Shown here: positions 44,440-56,405 of the stretch, in pieces
Layout of the letters: the number at the start of each line of letters is the position of its first letter
Numbering within the stretch: position 1 is the first letter of the stretch
Assembly (NCBI GenBank): GCA_019426215.1
Contig: CM033395.1
Span: forward strand, 2,053,501 to 2,117,500
Length of the DNA: 64,000 nucleotides
Direction: 5' to 3'
From: Buddleja alternifolia
Lineage: Eukaryota; Streptophyta; Magnoliopsida; Lamiales; Scrophulariaceae
Notes under the pieces: model-generated
What the model was told of the DNA's origin: nothing
The model's database searches: none
What the model saw: the letters and a program-made list of their open reading frames with translations, nothing else
Made by a program: the position numbers and the translations under genes

Positions 44440-45860
44440 ATTTCAACTTACGTTTAAAGCCAAATCTGTTTTATACTAGATATTTTATGATAATTTGTAA
44501 TACATTTATAGAAATTCCTATGTGTCTATTATGAAAGAAAAAAAAAGGGTTTATAATTTTGAGCATCGTACAGTGTGTTATATACTTTCTCGTAAGGTCG
44601 CGCAAAACTGTCAGTAAAATTAAGCTTACATTTGAAAACAAATCTGTTTCATAATTGGTATTTTTTAATAATGTGTCATACATTATGGAAACCCCTATGT
44701 GTCTATTTGAAAAAAGAAAAAAGAAAAACTATTTATGGTTTCGAGCATCGTACAGTGCGTTATGGACATTCTCGTAAAGTCGCACAAAACTATAAGAAAA
44801 TTCTGGCTTATGTTTAAAGAAAAAACGGATTCAACTTATATGTTTCTTGATAATTTTTAATACATTTTCCAAAATACATATGTGTCTAATTTCAAAGAAA
44901 AAGAATGGTTTGTGATTCCAAGCATCGTACAATGCGTTATGGACTTTCTCGTCAAGTAGCGCAAAACTGTCAATAAATTTTAGCTTATATTTGAAGACAA
45001 ATCTGCTTCATCCTAGACATTTCTTGATATTATTTCATATAATTTCTGAAATCCCTTTGTGTCTACTTTTTAAGAAAAAATGGTTTATGATTCCGAGCAT
45101 CGTACAATGCGTTATAGACTTTCTCGTAAAGTAGCGCAAAACTTTTGGTAAAGTTAAGCTTATGTTTGAAAACAAATTTGTTGCATACTAGATACTTTTT
45201 AATAATGTGCATACATTTCTGGAAAGGCCAATGTGTCTAATTTGAATATTAAAAACTGTTATGATTCCGAGCATCGTACAGTGAGTTATGGACATTCTCG
45301 TGAAGTCGCGCAAAACTATAAGTAAGTTCTAGCTTATGGTTGAAAACAAAATTGCTTCATCCTAGATGTTTCTTGATAATTTGTAATAAATTTTGCAAAA
45401 TCCCTTTGTGTCTACCTTCAAACGAAAAAAATAGTTTATGATTTCGAGCATCGTACAATGAGTTATGGACTTTCTCATGAAGTCACGCAAAACTGTCAGT
45501 AAATTCTAGCTTATATTTGAAGATAAATCTGCTTCATCCTAGACGTTTCTTGATATGTGTTTCATATATTTTCTGAAAGCCCTATGTGTCTACTTAAAAA
45601 AAAATGGTTCATGATTCCGAGAATCGTACAATGTGTCATTGACTTTCTCGTGAAGTCATGCAAAATTATCGGTAAAGTTAAGCTTACGTTTGAAGACAGA
45701 TCTATTTCATATTAGATATCTTTTGTTAAAGTGCCATACATTTCTGGAAATTCTTGTGTGTCACTTTGAAAGGCAACAAACGGTTATGATTCCGAACATC
45801 GCACAATGCGTTATGGACTTTCTCGTGATGTCGCGCAAAACTATCGGTAAAGTTAATTGA
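44440..45860. repeat. Satellite-like tandem array, eight units of about 176 bp
   Basis: A conserved core, GAGCATCGTACAATGCGTTA followed by TGGACTTTCTCGTGAAGTCG and CGCAAAACT, recurs at about 44561, 44743, 44920, 45095, 45269, 45446, 45619 and 45794. The spacing is 173-182 bp. The remainder of each unit includes AAATCTGCTTCATCCTAGA-like and TGTGTCTA words. Units are diverged from one another, most in the AT-rich half. No open frame spans units. Confidence 0.9.
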
Positions 45861-46262
45861 TATGTAACCTCATGTCATTTGATATGTAATAATATGTCAA
45901 TTCATATGTAATAATATGGCATATAATATGTAATAATTCGTCAATTCATATATAATAATATGACATTTTATATATAACCATACGTCATTGTATATATAAT
46001 AATACATCAATTTATATGTAATCATATGTCATTTGATAAGTAATAATACGACATTGCATATATAGTAATACGTCATTTTATCTGTAATAAAACTTCAATG
46101 TATATTTAACCATACGTCATTTGATATGTAATAATATGTCAATTCATATGTAATAATACAGCATATAATATGTAATAATACATCAATTCATATGTAATAA
46201 TACGGCATTTTATGTATAAGCATACGTTATTGTATATGTAATAATACATCAATTTATATGTA
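45861..46262. repeat. AT-rich minisatellite with higher-order repetition
   Basis: Short units of roughly 25 bp built on CATTTGATATGTAATAATA and CAATTCATATGTAATAATA alternate. A block of about nine units beginning near 45883 recurs in the same order near 46117, so there is a longer period of about 234 bp. It directly follows the 176-bp array. Confidence 0.8.
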
Positions 46263-46330
46263 AAAAAAATTCGCGTTTGTCCGAATTGGGGAAAGTCAAA
46301 CGTGTATGGCAGGTGCACGTTCTAGATTTA
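46263..46330. pseudogene. Duplicated shard of the cohesin promoter/leader
   Basis: GTCCGAATTGGGGAAAGTCA and GTGTATGGCAGGTGCACG match 41570-41620 nearly exactly, in the same orientation. It sits at the end of the tandem arrays and at the head of segmental repeat copy B. Confidence 0.85.
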
Positions 46331-46601
46331 AATACGAATCTGAAAATGATATTAAGCAATAAATTAATAAAAATGCGGGTCTGAACACAAAATTATTAAT
46401 TAAGACCTTATAAAAATCCTCTTAAAAGTTTGATGTGCTTTTGAATAATGATTTTTACTAAAATTATGCTACACTTTATTTTAATGAAGTTCTTATGATA
46501 TTTTATTATTATTTTACTACCATTATTTCATATTTTTCACAACATGTTTTAGTCATTTTATTCAACAAGATTCATTGTGCATATATTATACATGGAATAT
46601 T

Positions 46602-46788
46602 ATTAATGTAAAAAATGCATAATTATGATATTTAAAGTTACACAAAGTTTCAGCGTAAATTTTCAAATATTTTTATAAATTTTCATGATTTCTTTAAAAT
46701 CGAAACCAAAATTTTGAATATCCTCGAAATTTTCGTAAATTTACTATCCTGATATCGACACTGATACCGAGATTTAATACCTTCGGCG
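46602..46788 (-). repeat. Inverted copy of the dispersed repeat at 10950-11155
   Basis: The complement carries GATTTTAAAGAAATCATGAA and GTGTAACTTTAAATATCATA as in the 11-kb copy, plus CGGTATCAGTGTCGATATC at its end. It inserts between the cohesin shard and segmental repeat copy B. Confidence 0.7.
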
Positions 46789-47310
46789 ATTCTATGCTAC
46801 ACCTGGTCCAACAGGGCTGGCACCAAACACCATTGCCATGAGTACGTAGTTTAACGGCTCACGATGCTGTTTAGGTTTAATTGGCTTGGGTTTTGCCAAC
46901 AAGAAAAGAAAAAGAATCACTGTGTTAAAAAAAAATTCATGGATTTATTTCTTGTTGAAGAAGGAGAAGAATGGAGAAGTTGGAATTGCTGAACTGGGAA
47001 TAGCAATGCTACATTTTTCGTACAAATTCATAGTCCAACTGAAAAGTGTAAAATTCCACCATCGCATTCTAGACAATCCATTTTAATTCAAAAATTCCCA
47101 ATTAAATATTTTTACTTTTTGGGACTTCATATTTTTTTACATTCATATTAGATTTTATGGTTATTTAAGTATGAACTCTTTTATACTCAATAAGAGGGTG
47201 TTTGGCTAAGCTTATCCAAAATATCTTATAAGTTCCCATACCTTAAAAGATGTTTTAGGGGCTCAAGAGGTAGTCACATTCATGTTTACAGTGTATAACT
47301 ATAAATCATA
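46786..47310. repeat. Segmental direct repeat, copy B
   Basis: Partner of 42742-43230; see the shared blocks listed there. It ends near GAGGTAGTCACATTCATGTT, which matches 43196. Confidence 0.8.
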
Positions 47311-47789
47311 TGAGATGATTTACATTTCTTAACTTTTTTGTTAAGACTAAAATAACCCTATGACAATAAATTAATATTATCCTCCAATTAAAAATAATTA
47401 TATTATTATTAAATGTTGTTAAATGAATGTGCATAAATTTGAAATTAATAGTAAACAAGTTTATTCAAATATATATTCATATGAATGGTCTCAAGAATAG
47501 GAATGAGTCAAAGTCACACATAACTTGACTTAGCTTTAATATTTATATTCAGATACTTATATACACCCCGATTTTTCTACTCATGTTAAAGGTTATGTCT
47601 ATGAAGAATAAAATGAATAGCTAAGATTGGATAAGTTTTCTAAGTAAATGATCATAAATAATTCTGAATAAATCGGTTTATTTAAGTTATATATATGTAT
47701 AAAAGGTAAGTACGTATTTATTTGGTTGTTCGTGTTGTTTTTGATAACTTTATATTGTTTGATGGTTTTGTGATAAATTGTTTCTGGGA
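47311..47789. other. AT-rich spacer, no gene
   Basis: No conserved coding or repeat structure recognised between segmental repeat copy B and the receptor-kinase shard. Confidence 0.4.
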
Positions 47790-48563
47790 AAGCTGGTGTT
47801 GAAGGATTTCAATATTGAAGATGAAGCAGGTGGAGTTAACAAAGGAATCACAAGAAACTCACAGCAGTTGTAATTGATAATACATTGGATATCCGCGGCT
47901 GGAAAAGGAACAACTGTGATTCCTGTTAGAGGAGTATATGGACTCATTTCAGCCATATCGGTCAATCCTGGTAAATTGTGAATTCTTGTACTCAATCCTT
48001 TTCTCTATCTGTGTAGCCCCTTTTTCATAGAATAGATGCTGAAGCAAAAGCGTTCCCTGTGTGTTTTTGAAAATCTTCTCACATCTTTTGAAACTTTGAA
48101 TTTGATTAGTGATCAAGAAATAGATTTATGTCGAAAGTTCATCTAATCTCTTTCAAATTTGCTCAGATTTTCCGCCACCATCTGAAGAAATTTCTGTGGG
48201 TGTTGTAGTTGGGATAGCGGTCGGAGTTCTTCTCACAATCTTGCTGGTTTTGGCTTTTCTTTGGTGGATGGGTTGTCTGAGACGCGAACGCACACTGGAA
48301 GATGGTACTGAAATTACTGCACATAACCATACTTGTTCATTTGTGTAAATTTATTATGCGTGCACTATTTTATAGTCACTTGTATAGATTAATTCTATCC
48401 CGTTTTCTTATTTGAAGTGACTGTAAATTAATGTTGTCTGACATGTTGTTTTGTGTAAACACTTCACACCGGATCATTTATCCTAAGGCAGATTAAAGAT
48501 GCCACAAACAATTTCGATTGTGCTATTAAAATTGGAGAAGGTGGTTTTGGTCCTGTATACAAG
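47790..48563 (+). pseudogene. Fragment of an LRR receptor-like kinase (LRR-VIII-2 / malectin type)
   Basis: Three exon remnants in order. At 47790-47970 is the malectin-like tail: FNIEDEAGG, then GKGTTVIPVRGVYG in shifting frames because of at least two small deletions. At 48167-48304 is the juxtamembrane and transmembrane exon: DFPPPSEEISVGVVVG, a hydrophobic stretch, then a basic RRER stop-transfer. At 48470-48563 is the kinase-domain start: GSFILRQIKDATNNF and GEGGFGPVYK. Splice donors follow each remnant. The LRR ectodomain before and the catalytic kinase lobe after are absent, so it cannot signal. The intact relatives are plasma-membrane kinases with extracellular LRR and malectin domains. 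Confidence 0.85.
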
Positions 48564-48608
48564 GTAAACATAGAATAATAAATATTTGCAACGTGCATAA
48601 TCTTCAGG

Positions 48609-48840
48609 TAAATTACATAGACACCCCTATGTAAGCCCCTAATTACAGAAAACACTCGTGGTTTGAGAAATTACCATAACTTCGCATGTCGATAATACAA
48701 ATGATATCACTTCCTCACAGTAAATTACAATTACACCCTCTATTTGTCAAGTTGTCAATAAAGGGTGTCTTGGTAATTTGCAAAATTCAGGGGGCTTGTA
48801 GTAATTATCCAATAAGTAAAAGGGTGTGCATTTAATTATC
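48609..48840. mobile_element. MITE (TAATTACATAGACACCCC family, copy 2)
   Basis: TAAATTACATAGACACCCCTA at the left and GGGTGTGCATTTAATTATC at the right match the ends of the intron-13 element at 28826-29056. Inserted just after the receptor-kinase shard. Confidence 0.65.
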
Positions 48841-49770
48841 CTTGATCTTTATATTGCCATTCTGCACCAACTTTTCCTCTTTTGCTGGAGCTCTGATGTG
48901 TTCATTTTTATTCAAAGGGTCTTCTATCCGACGGAACAATCATAGTTGTAAAGTAGCTTTCTACCAAATCATAGCTGTAAATTATCATAACTTCACTTGG
49001 TTTGATGCATTCTTTTTTTACATTAATGCTATTTTCTTCCAATTTCTCGTAAAATGTAAATAACATCAGTTTAGAGATCAATTGAGGTCCTGAAAAGTAT
49101 TCTTTTTCTAAATTTTCATTTTACAATCTCGTGTGATAGTTTTTAAGATTTCATTTGAGTATTTTTATGAAAACTATATGTTTTCCATTTGATGTGTTTT
49201 ATTACTTGAAGATAACACAATTGTTATTGTCTCCTGATCAATATTTAATTAAAGAATGCATTTCATTTTGGACTATTTCTTTTGTGTTTAGTCTTTAAAC
49301 CCGAAAATTAACTTTCATTTAAGTCTAATTCTTTGTCTTCATCTATCTTTCTGTTTGGCATTTGGCACTCTCATGTAATGATCATTGATTTTAGTATGAA
49401 ATTACATTTTTGTGTTGTTCATATTTTAATGTTGACATGTAAGGGAAAAAGAAAACTCTGTATTAACAATCCGTAAGAATAATGTAATCATCTTATGGAC
49501 AATTATTTTTTTTAAAATGTAATCATATATACAAATTTCAGCCGCATGCATGTTTCAAAATTTAGAATTGAGAACTGCTGTCAAGTTGCCTTAGTATGGT
49601 CTATATATGTAAAATTACTTTCAACCCACGACACTTCTTTGCAATTTTTAATTTGATTTCAAACTTTCCTAAAAATTATGTTAGTCACCCATAAGTTATG
49701 TTATCTCAGGAGTTTTTGTTGTAGTTTGCGTAACTTAGTTGCCTTGATAATTTTTGAATTTTCCTTAAAA
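48841..49770. other. AT-rich spacer, no gene
   Basis: Nothing recognised. The longest open frame (48842-49063) is hydrophobic and low complexity and has no homology pattern that I know. Confidence 0.4.
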
Positions 49771-50271
49771 TGAATGTAGATGTAGGAGTTCATTACGATA
49801 GGGGGCAGACCACGCGTAATGCCAGGATTGGAGGAGTACTGCGTAATCATCAAGGTAGTTGGATAGGTGGTTTTCAAAGCTTATATTGGTTGATGTACTA
49901 CTTTTCAAGCGGAGCTCAAAGGAATCCTTAAAGGTCAACAAATTGCTTGAGAAAACCAGGCTCTCAAAATAATTGTTGAAACTGATAGTTGGGAGGCTTG
50001 GAAGAGTATAGAGGAAGCTACGTTCTCTCACAAATACTTCGGAACTATTCTGCAAATCTGGAACATGCTCATGAAGAATTGGCAAACAAAAATTATTCCC
50101 ATCTTTCGAGAAGCTAATCAAGTTGTGGATCAATTAGCGAAAGAAGGAAACGATACCACCATGATTTGGGTTAAGGAGTCCCCCAGATACGACTCAAATC
50201 TCTGCATGCAAGACCTAATGGACACGAAATGGTCTAGAGAAATTATCATAAGTCCGGACTTGTCGGATTAA
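49771..50271 (+). pseudogene. LINE-derived RNase H domain remnant
   Basis: Plus-strand frames give IGGVLRNHQGSWIGGF, then VETDSWEAW, then REANQVVDQLAKEGN. These are the order and spacing of the RNase H-like domain at the end of plant non-LTR retrotransposon polyproteins. At least one frame change and a stop occur in the middle. The frame ends at 50271, and an A-rich stretch near 50305-50320 may be the old 3' tail. No reverse transcriptase precedes it, so the copy is 5'-truncated. Confidence 0.8.
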
Positions 50272-50324
50272 ATAATTCAGGGTAACCCCCTTCATATATA
50301 TGTACCAAAAAAACAAAAAGGAAA

Positions 50325-50448
50325 GTCATGAGAATAGTGAAAAACAATGTACAGAAAAAATATATATATAAGTGAAGAAGCATATTGTAACCACTGTTTG
50401 ATGAATCACTATGAGAAAATTATGAGAATAATGAAAAATAGTGCACAA

Positions 50449-50488
<40 letters not shown>

Positions 50489-50530
50489 CGAAGAATCACA
50501 TTGTAACCAGTGTTTGACGAATAACTATTT
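50325..50530. repeat. Two-unit tandem duplication with a TA microsatellite
   Basis: ATGAGAATAGTGAAAAACAATG ... AGTGAAGAAGCATATTGTAACC recurs at once as ATGAGAATAATGAAAAATAGTG ... AGCGAAGAATCACATTGTAACC. The second unit has a longer TA run (50455-50486). Confidence 0.8.
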
Positions 50531-51446
50531 ATTACGTGCCTTTTAACAAATATACAAGTTTCAACTTTATATATATTATTTTTAATTTTCAGAAATGCAT
50601 GGTCACAAGATGGGAGTATTGTTTTCCAAAATTTTGCATAGTTTCATTACATATAAAATTGTAAATTAACTAATTTTGAATTAATTATGGATTTATTTTA
50701 CCACATATTTGTTTTAGTTATGCATTATTTATACAACAAATTTCTATATCACTTACACATTCTTATTTTTTTTAGCCATGAATGTAAGTATGATCTTTCA
50801 ATTTTATGTTAGACCCTAATAAAATATAATAATAATAATAATTATTATTATTATTATTATTATTTATATAATATGAATGTTCATGAGCTTGAAATTAATA
50901 ATTAACAATTAAATTATTGTTGTGAATATGAATGGTTAAATTTCAAGAATTTATTTATAGCCATGGGTCAAATGATTTTCACATATTATATTTTTGCGTT
51001 AGATAGGATAACTACTATACGAAGGAACAATGAATTTTTCATCTTGCAGTTCGTTAATTTCTATTGATGGACTTTGAAGAAATTTAGAAAATCAATTTAT
51101 GTTTGCCTATCTCAAGGGACTATTTCTTCACAAATTATGAAGGAATGAAAAAATGGTCGCAACTGTTAGCTGGTCACGACCATTGACGATGATTGACATG
51201 TGATGATTCATGAAAAGGCTTATGAGGCTTTAGAATTTTCAGAAAACGAACAATTTTCACAATAGGAATTCATAATGTGTGTGTGTATATATATATATAT
51301 ATATTTCAATATTCTCAATTATATTGAATTTAGAAGTTAGAAGTTTTCTATAATTATTTGGCTTTATTTTTGTTGTGCGTTATATTAGTACATTATTGAT
51401 TTGATTGAATTATATTTATGTCTTCGTATAAAACTATTGTTATAAG

Positions 51447-52088
51447 CTATAAAGCACGGACACTCCAAAAATTATTCCCGGACGGTGTCGGGCGCCTGTC
51501 GGACACGACACGCCTCCGACACGCTTCCTTCACGTGTTGGACACGGCGAATATGTGTCCATGGTTAAAAAATAAAAAAGCAATTCGGACACCGTGTTGGA
51601 TACGCATTTGGTCGTGTCCGACACGCAATTGGTCATTTCTGACACGGTAATGACACAATTGACACTTTTTCATAGAAATTAAAAAGTGCGGGTTCCCAAT
51701 TGTAAATAGAAAAACTTCAAAAATCTTAATTCTAATTATTGAGTATTTAATACTTTGATTGTATTTGTAATTGCTTTGTAATTTTTGACTGTTTATATTT
51801 TTGTATTGCATTCGTTATTGACTTATTGTTGATAAATAGTTGAATTTTTTCAAACATATAGAGATTACAAAGAAACAAGAAAATACAAATTTAACAATAA
51901 ACAAGTAAACAACATTTTCATAGTTTATTTTTCTAACAAATTATATTGAAATTAAAATCACTATCTAATTTATGTTATATATATATTTATGTATTTGACA
52001 TTTGTGTCGGAGCCATGTCGTGTCCCAATTTTTTGGAAAATGTTGTGCCCTGTGTCCGTGTCGCTGTGTCAATGTCCATGCATCATAG
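51447..52088. mobile_element. GTGTCC-rich TIR element, copy 2
   Basis: 642 bp. The ends CTATAAAGCACGGACAC and reversed CTATGATGCATGGACA are inverted repeats matching copy 1 at 22668. The flanks GTTATAAG (51439-51446 and 52089-52096) give an 8-bp duplication. The left part is packed with GTGTCGGACACG-like words and the right with GTGTCCGTGTCG. Non-autonomous. Confidence 0.8.
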
Positions 52089-52098
52089 GTTATAAGAT

Positions 52099-52254
52099 AT
52101 GTTATTTTTCAATCGTGATGAGATTAAGGAGCAAATTGCCTGGCTCAAGGCAGAAGCTATGGCACAAGCTAAACAGATAAAATCAATTAATGGAATACAT
52201 AAGTTGAGAGAGCAATTAGATAGAGCTCAGAAAGAGAGACAAAAGAGCTGCTAA
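52099..52254 (+). CDS. Short hypothetical coiled-coil frame (51 aa)
   Basis: ATG at 52099 to TAA at 52252-52254. It is charged and heptad-like, with EIKEQIAWLKAEAMAQ and KLREQLDRAQKERQ, suggesting an alpha-helical coiled coil. The ATG lies just past the target duplication of the adjacent element. Base composition is less AT-rich than its surroundings, so it may be a relic exon of a lost gene. Family unknown, expression doubtful. Confidence 0.3.
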   Translation: MLFFNRDEIKEQIAWLKAEAMAQAKQIKSINGIHKLREQLDRAQKERQKSC

Positions 52255-52259
52255 AGTGA

Positions 52260-55060
52260 GCTTAAAGTGGCAGATGCGCTATTTTGTAATAAGCATACAG
52301 ACATTTACTATTTTGTGGTTGTGTTAATGTTTGATACTGAATATGTATATAGATCGGTATATTTTGCTTAAGCATTATCTCTCATATTTTGAAAATTATG
52401 ATGATAATTTTTTTACGAGGCTAATAATATCTACTTTGTTTAAAACCCCATATAAATAATTGATATTAATTTCACTCCATAGCCATTTCCCACAAAAATT
52501 ACAAGTTTAAATTATTGCACCAAGTTAATTTTACAAAGAAGGTAAATAAAATAAATTCTAGAACCACATGAAAAATTTAGCTTACGCAAAAAGAATTGAT
52601 TCTTAATTTTGATAATCCTAAATTGTCTAAAATATTAAATAATTTTGTAATGGTAAATTGTTATTTGATTTGTTTCAATATTTTTTAACTTATCGCGACA
52701 TATTCTAAAATTTATTTTTCTGTTTCGTTCTATATTTTCTTAATATTTAAGACCATGAAGTACATAGGAAGTTGAAGCAAACAAAAATTGGTGATACATC
52801 CATGAGAAATGCAAGTCAAATCTCGGTAAGAAGTGTGTATGTGTGTACTTTAGAGCAATTAATCAAGATTTATATGACATTTAAGTTCGCTATAACAAAG
52901 AAATCGAAGTATTTAGAGTTACATGGAACCAACACGTCTCTAACTGAATCAAATACTATGGGAATGAAGAAAGAATCACCCTTACATTAAAGTTTGTATA
53001 TTTTTTTTCTATGTTTTATAGGAGGTAGGTGACAAAAATATTGGTTTAGGGGTTGTTGATACAAGCTATATCAGTTAGTGGTCAAAATGCAATTTTTAGT
53101 TGACCATCCGTTAATTTTTTGTAATATTTTTCACAAAACATGAATTATTAATTTAATTTAGCCTAATTTTTCAACATAGCCAATCAAATGATAATGGCAA
53201 CAGATAATGAAAGTAGCATCTAATAGCTAATCACTTTAAATTAGAAAAACAAAATAACTTGTACATTGTTACATATTACTAGATGATATTAAAACTATAA
53301 TATAATTAAAATAAAAAGATTAAAATAATATTTCATACATACACTTCAAATAATATAACATTTTAAAAAAAATAATAATCTATATAAATATTTTTATTTA
53401 TTTGAATAAGAAAATATTATTCGTATGTCTTTTAAATAAGAATTTATATTTTAATTTAATGAATTCATTAAATTTCCATTAAGTTATATATGTTTTTTTA
53501 ATTATAAATTTTTTTAATTATAAAACAAATATAGCATATCTAACGGAGTACAAAGTCCAAGCCCATGGAGTTCGGGGTACAGTGAGACTCTGGTTGAGTG
53601 AGAGGCGAGCGGTCCAAGTCTTTCTAAACATATTTTGCATTTGAATTGTATTTCGCTTTTGCCTCAATCTCAATGGAATGATGAGTTGGAAAATGATCAT
53701 TCTGAAATGGAGTTCTCTAGAGTAAATGAAATGGAAAAAGTTGGCAATTATTACATAGCTATTAAAAAAGGAAAAAAATTCACTTCATCATGTCCTCCTG
53801 CAAAAACCCGTCAATTCTGGCATTTAAACATGGGTAGGTGGTCCCTTGATCCTACCTTCCAAATACTATCAAGAAGAGTTAGGTGTTCATTCTCATCTTT
53901 TTTCATTGATAAATTCATCTTTTTACCCTCTACCATTATTACAATAAGAATTTATTGATTGGCGGCCAAACGAGAGAAAATTAAAAACAAAAAACAAAAA
54001 AACAAAAGGATTATAAAAGAACAAAATGGTTAACTTTAAAAGAATTTGAGATAATATCCAATTAATGTTTCTTATATTAGTATACATGACCCTTGAAAGT
54101 ACACATCTTGAGATTGAATGATAAATAAGACAAGCATTATATTAGATTACCTTATATTATTAACTTTTCACAATTATAAAAATCACATTTGAATCCAAAA
54201 GGTATGCCCCCACTCCCGTACTTTTCATGTATAATAATATTGATAGTTAAAAAAGTACTTTGTTTCATATTCACAAATAATTGTATAATATCATACATTA
54301 CTTATTGGATTTTCAAGTTTATTTTAAATTTCTTACTTGGATCAAATTTTTATCTTTATTTTACTTCTCAAAAAACTACATATATTTAGTACTAACATTT
54401 GTACAAGCTGTTAAAAAAAACATTATTTTTTATAACGTGGTTATACTTATTTTTTTTTAAAAATAAGCCAATATGACATATTTATATTGTTTATTATATG
54501 ACATTAAAATTATAAAAATTGGATAGACTTTTTGACTAAAGTAAAACAATATATAAATATACTTATATTAAGTAATCTCCTATATTCCGCCACAACTTCT
54601 TCTAAAAGTTTCAAGTGGAACTTTCAAAAAGTAACAACATCAAAGGATATTAAAAATAATTACATTATAGATTGTGAAGAGGCAATGTAAACAAATAAAG
54701 CAATTGATAATGAACAATAAAAAAGAGGACATCAACAACACAATTTCAAGTGATGATGCAGAGACAGAGCAATTCAAGACAAATATAAAAGATATCCACA
54801 AAGTCAAGTAAAAAGAAAATTTGCGACTCACGTCAAGATCAAACAAGAGAATGAATAATGAGATGTTCAAATAAAATTAGATCTACTTTTATTTATATTT
54901 CGCGCTACTTGTCCTTTCAGCTTTTATAATTGTAGAGAGACTAAATTTATTTATGAATTGTTTTTAAAAAAAAAATCAATTTTATCAATCAAGTATTTAA
55001 ATTTTATGTTTATTTTAATAAATTCCTATGAACCACGTGCCCTTTACTAGTGTATATATA
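52260..55060. other. AT-rich intergenic stretch, no gene supported
   Basis: Several open frames of 60-107 codons occur, e.g. 53635-53958, but none shows a known domain, codon-use shift or splice-supported extension. A trace of the dispersed repeat (ATATTTAAGACCATGA) is at 52745. Confidence 0.4.
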
Positions 55061-55064
55061 TATA

Positions 55065-55375
55065 TACATCCTTAGATGGTGGACCTCATATGAATTTCAG
55101 TACATGGATGGTGTGATTATCCCCACTCGAAGTCCTGAGAGCTAATAAGAATCACCCGTAATAATTATATTTTTTTTATGTATTATTATTAAATTCAGGT
55201 GAGTGTTTTAAATTTGCATGAAAACATAAACAATTAAACATTTCACACAAAAAATAAGTTGTTATTTTATAATTGATTACCTTGATATTTAAACAAATAT
55301 ATGACAAATTGACAATAACACAATTTGTCATTTTAAGGGATTAGATAGCAAAGAATTTTCAGGGATATTTTATAT
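55065..55375. repeat. Segmental repeat (partner 43335-43645)
   Basis: Same orientation and block order as the partner. A short TATATA run precedes each copy. Confidence 0.8.
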
Positions 55376-56405
55376 ATAAAAACTTATTTTAGGCATTTTT
55401 AATAATTTCCCTGACAATATTCAAATCAAATACAATCTTTACAAATCCAACGGTTCAGGTTGAATTCTTTAATTCGATATTTTACTTCTTGGAATAATTT
55501 TAATGCAAATGAGACATAATTTTCAAATTTTCTTTTGCTGGTCTACCTACCATGACAAGAACCTCCAATAAATTGTAAGAAATTATTCCTTTTCCTTTTT
55601 CTTGTAACCTGTCCACAAGTGCCTTGCATGCCCAGACGAATTCTTATTCCTTTGTTTTCCTAGCGTGTAATATTAAATATTCAGAATTTTCGTAGGAAAT
55701 TATTGAATTATCAAACGAGAATACGGGATCATATTCAAGTTTACTATTTTACGAGCTTGAAAATTATATTTGGTCTTAATTCGATTATCAAATGAACCCA
55801 GCTCAAACAAAGTTATCAAAGCGAATACAACTCGACTCCAATAATTTTAGCTTCTAAAACAAACTTTTTACTCGAGCTCGAGCTAAGCCTCAATATTATC
55901 GCATAAAAAATTGTCAAAAACTCAATTTGTTACGCTGAACGAATCAAGCCAAAACGAAATTTAAGCAATCAGTCGCAAGTAATGCGCCAAGTAGGTTGAC
56001 TTGTTTCTCAATCTTAGAAGTCAATCAGATTTATGGAAACAGTTGACAGTTGTGGAAGTCACAGAGGAAAGCAAATTAGTCAAAGGACAATGGCACCAAT
56101 TTCCATCTCATAAAATTCGTATCACATTAGTTATAGCTATAAGAATTTCTCCGAACTACAAAGAATTTTACTACAACATGGATATAAAGTCATGTCGCGT
56201 ATGTAGGCATCAGTTGCTCCAATTTTATAAAGATTATGGAATGAAAAATGATTCTATCTGGCAATCTTTAACACATTATTATACTACACTCATTTACTGC
56301 GAGTCACAAAATATTGAAAAATTCGCCTCGAAGTTCAGAGATGCCAACTGAACAAGAGAAAATCTTAGAAATTCGAAGAGCTGATCAACAGAAATTCAGT
56401 TACCA

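Noticed and set aside
44440..45860. Possible CRISPR-like array
   Set aside because: The period is about 176 bp with diverged units and no short identical direct repeats or unique spacers, and the DNA is a plant nuclear genome. It is a satellite-type array.
53635..53958. 107-codon plus-strand frame
   Set aside because: No recognisable motif, a hydrophobic AT-driven tail and no splice-supported extension. Treated as chance.
56001..56351. 116-codon plus-strand frame downstream of the LETM1 stop
   Set aside because: It is on the opposite strand to LETM1, probably overlapping its 3' flank. No domain recognised, and weak gag-like impressions did not hold up.
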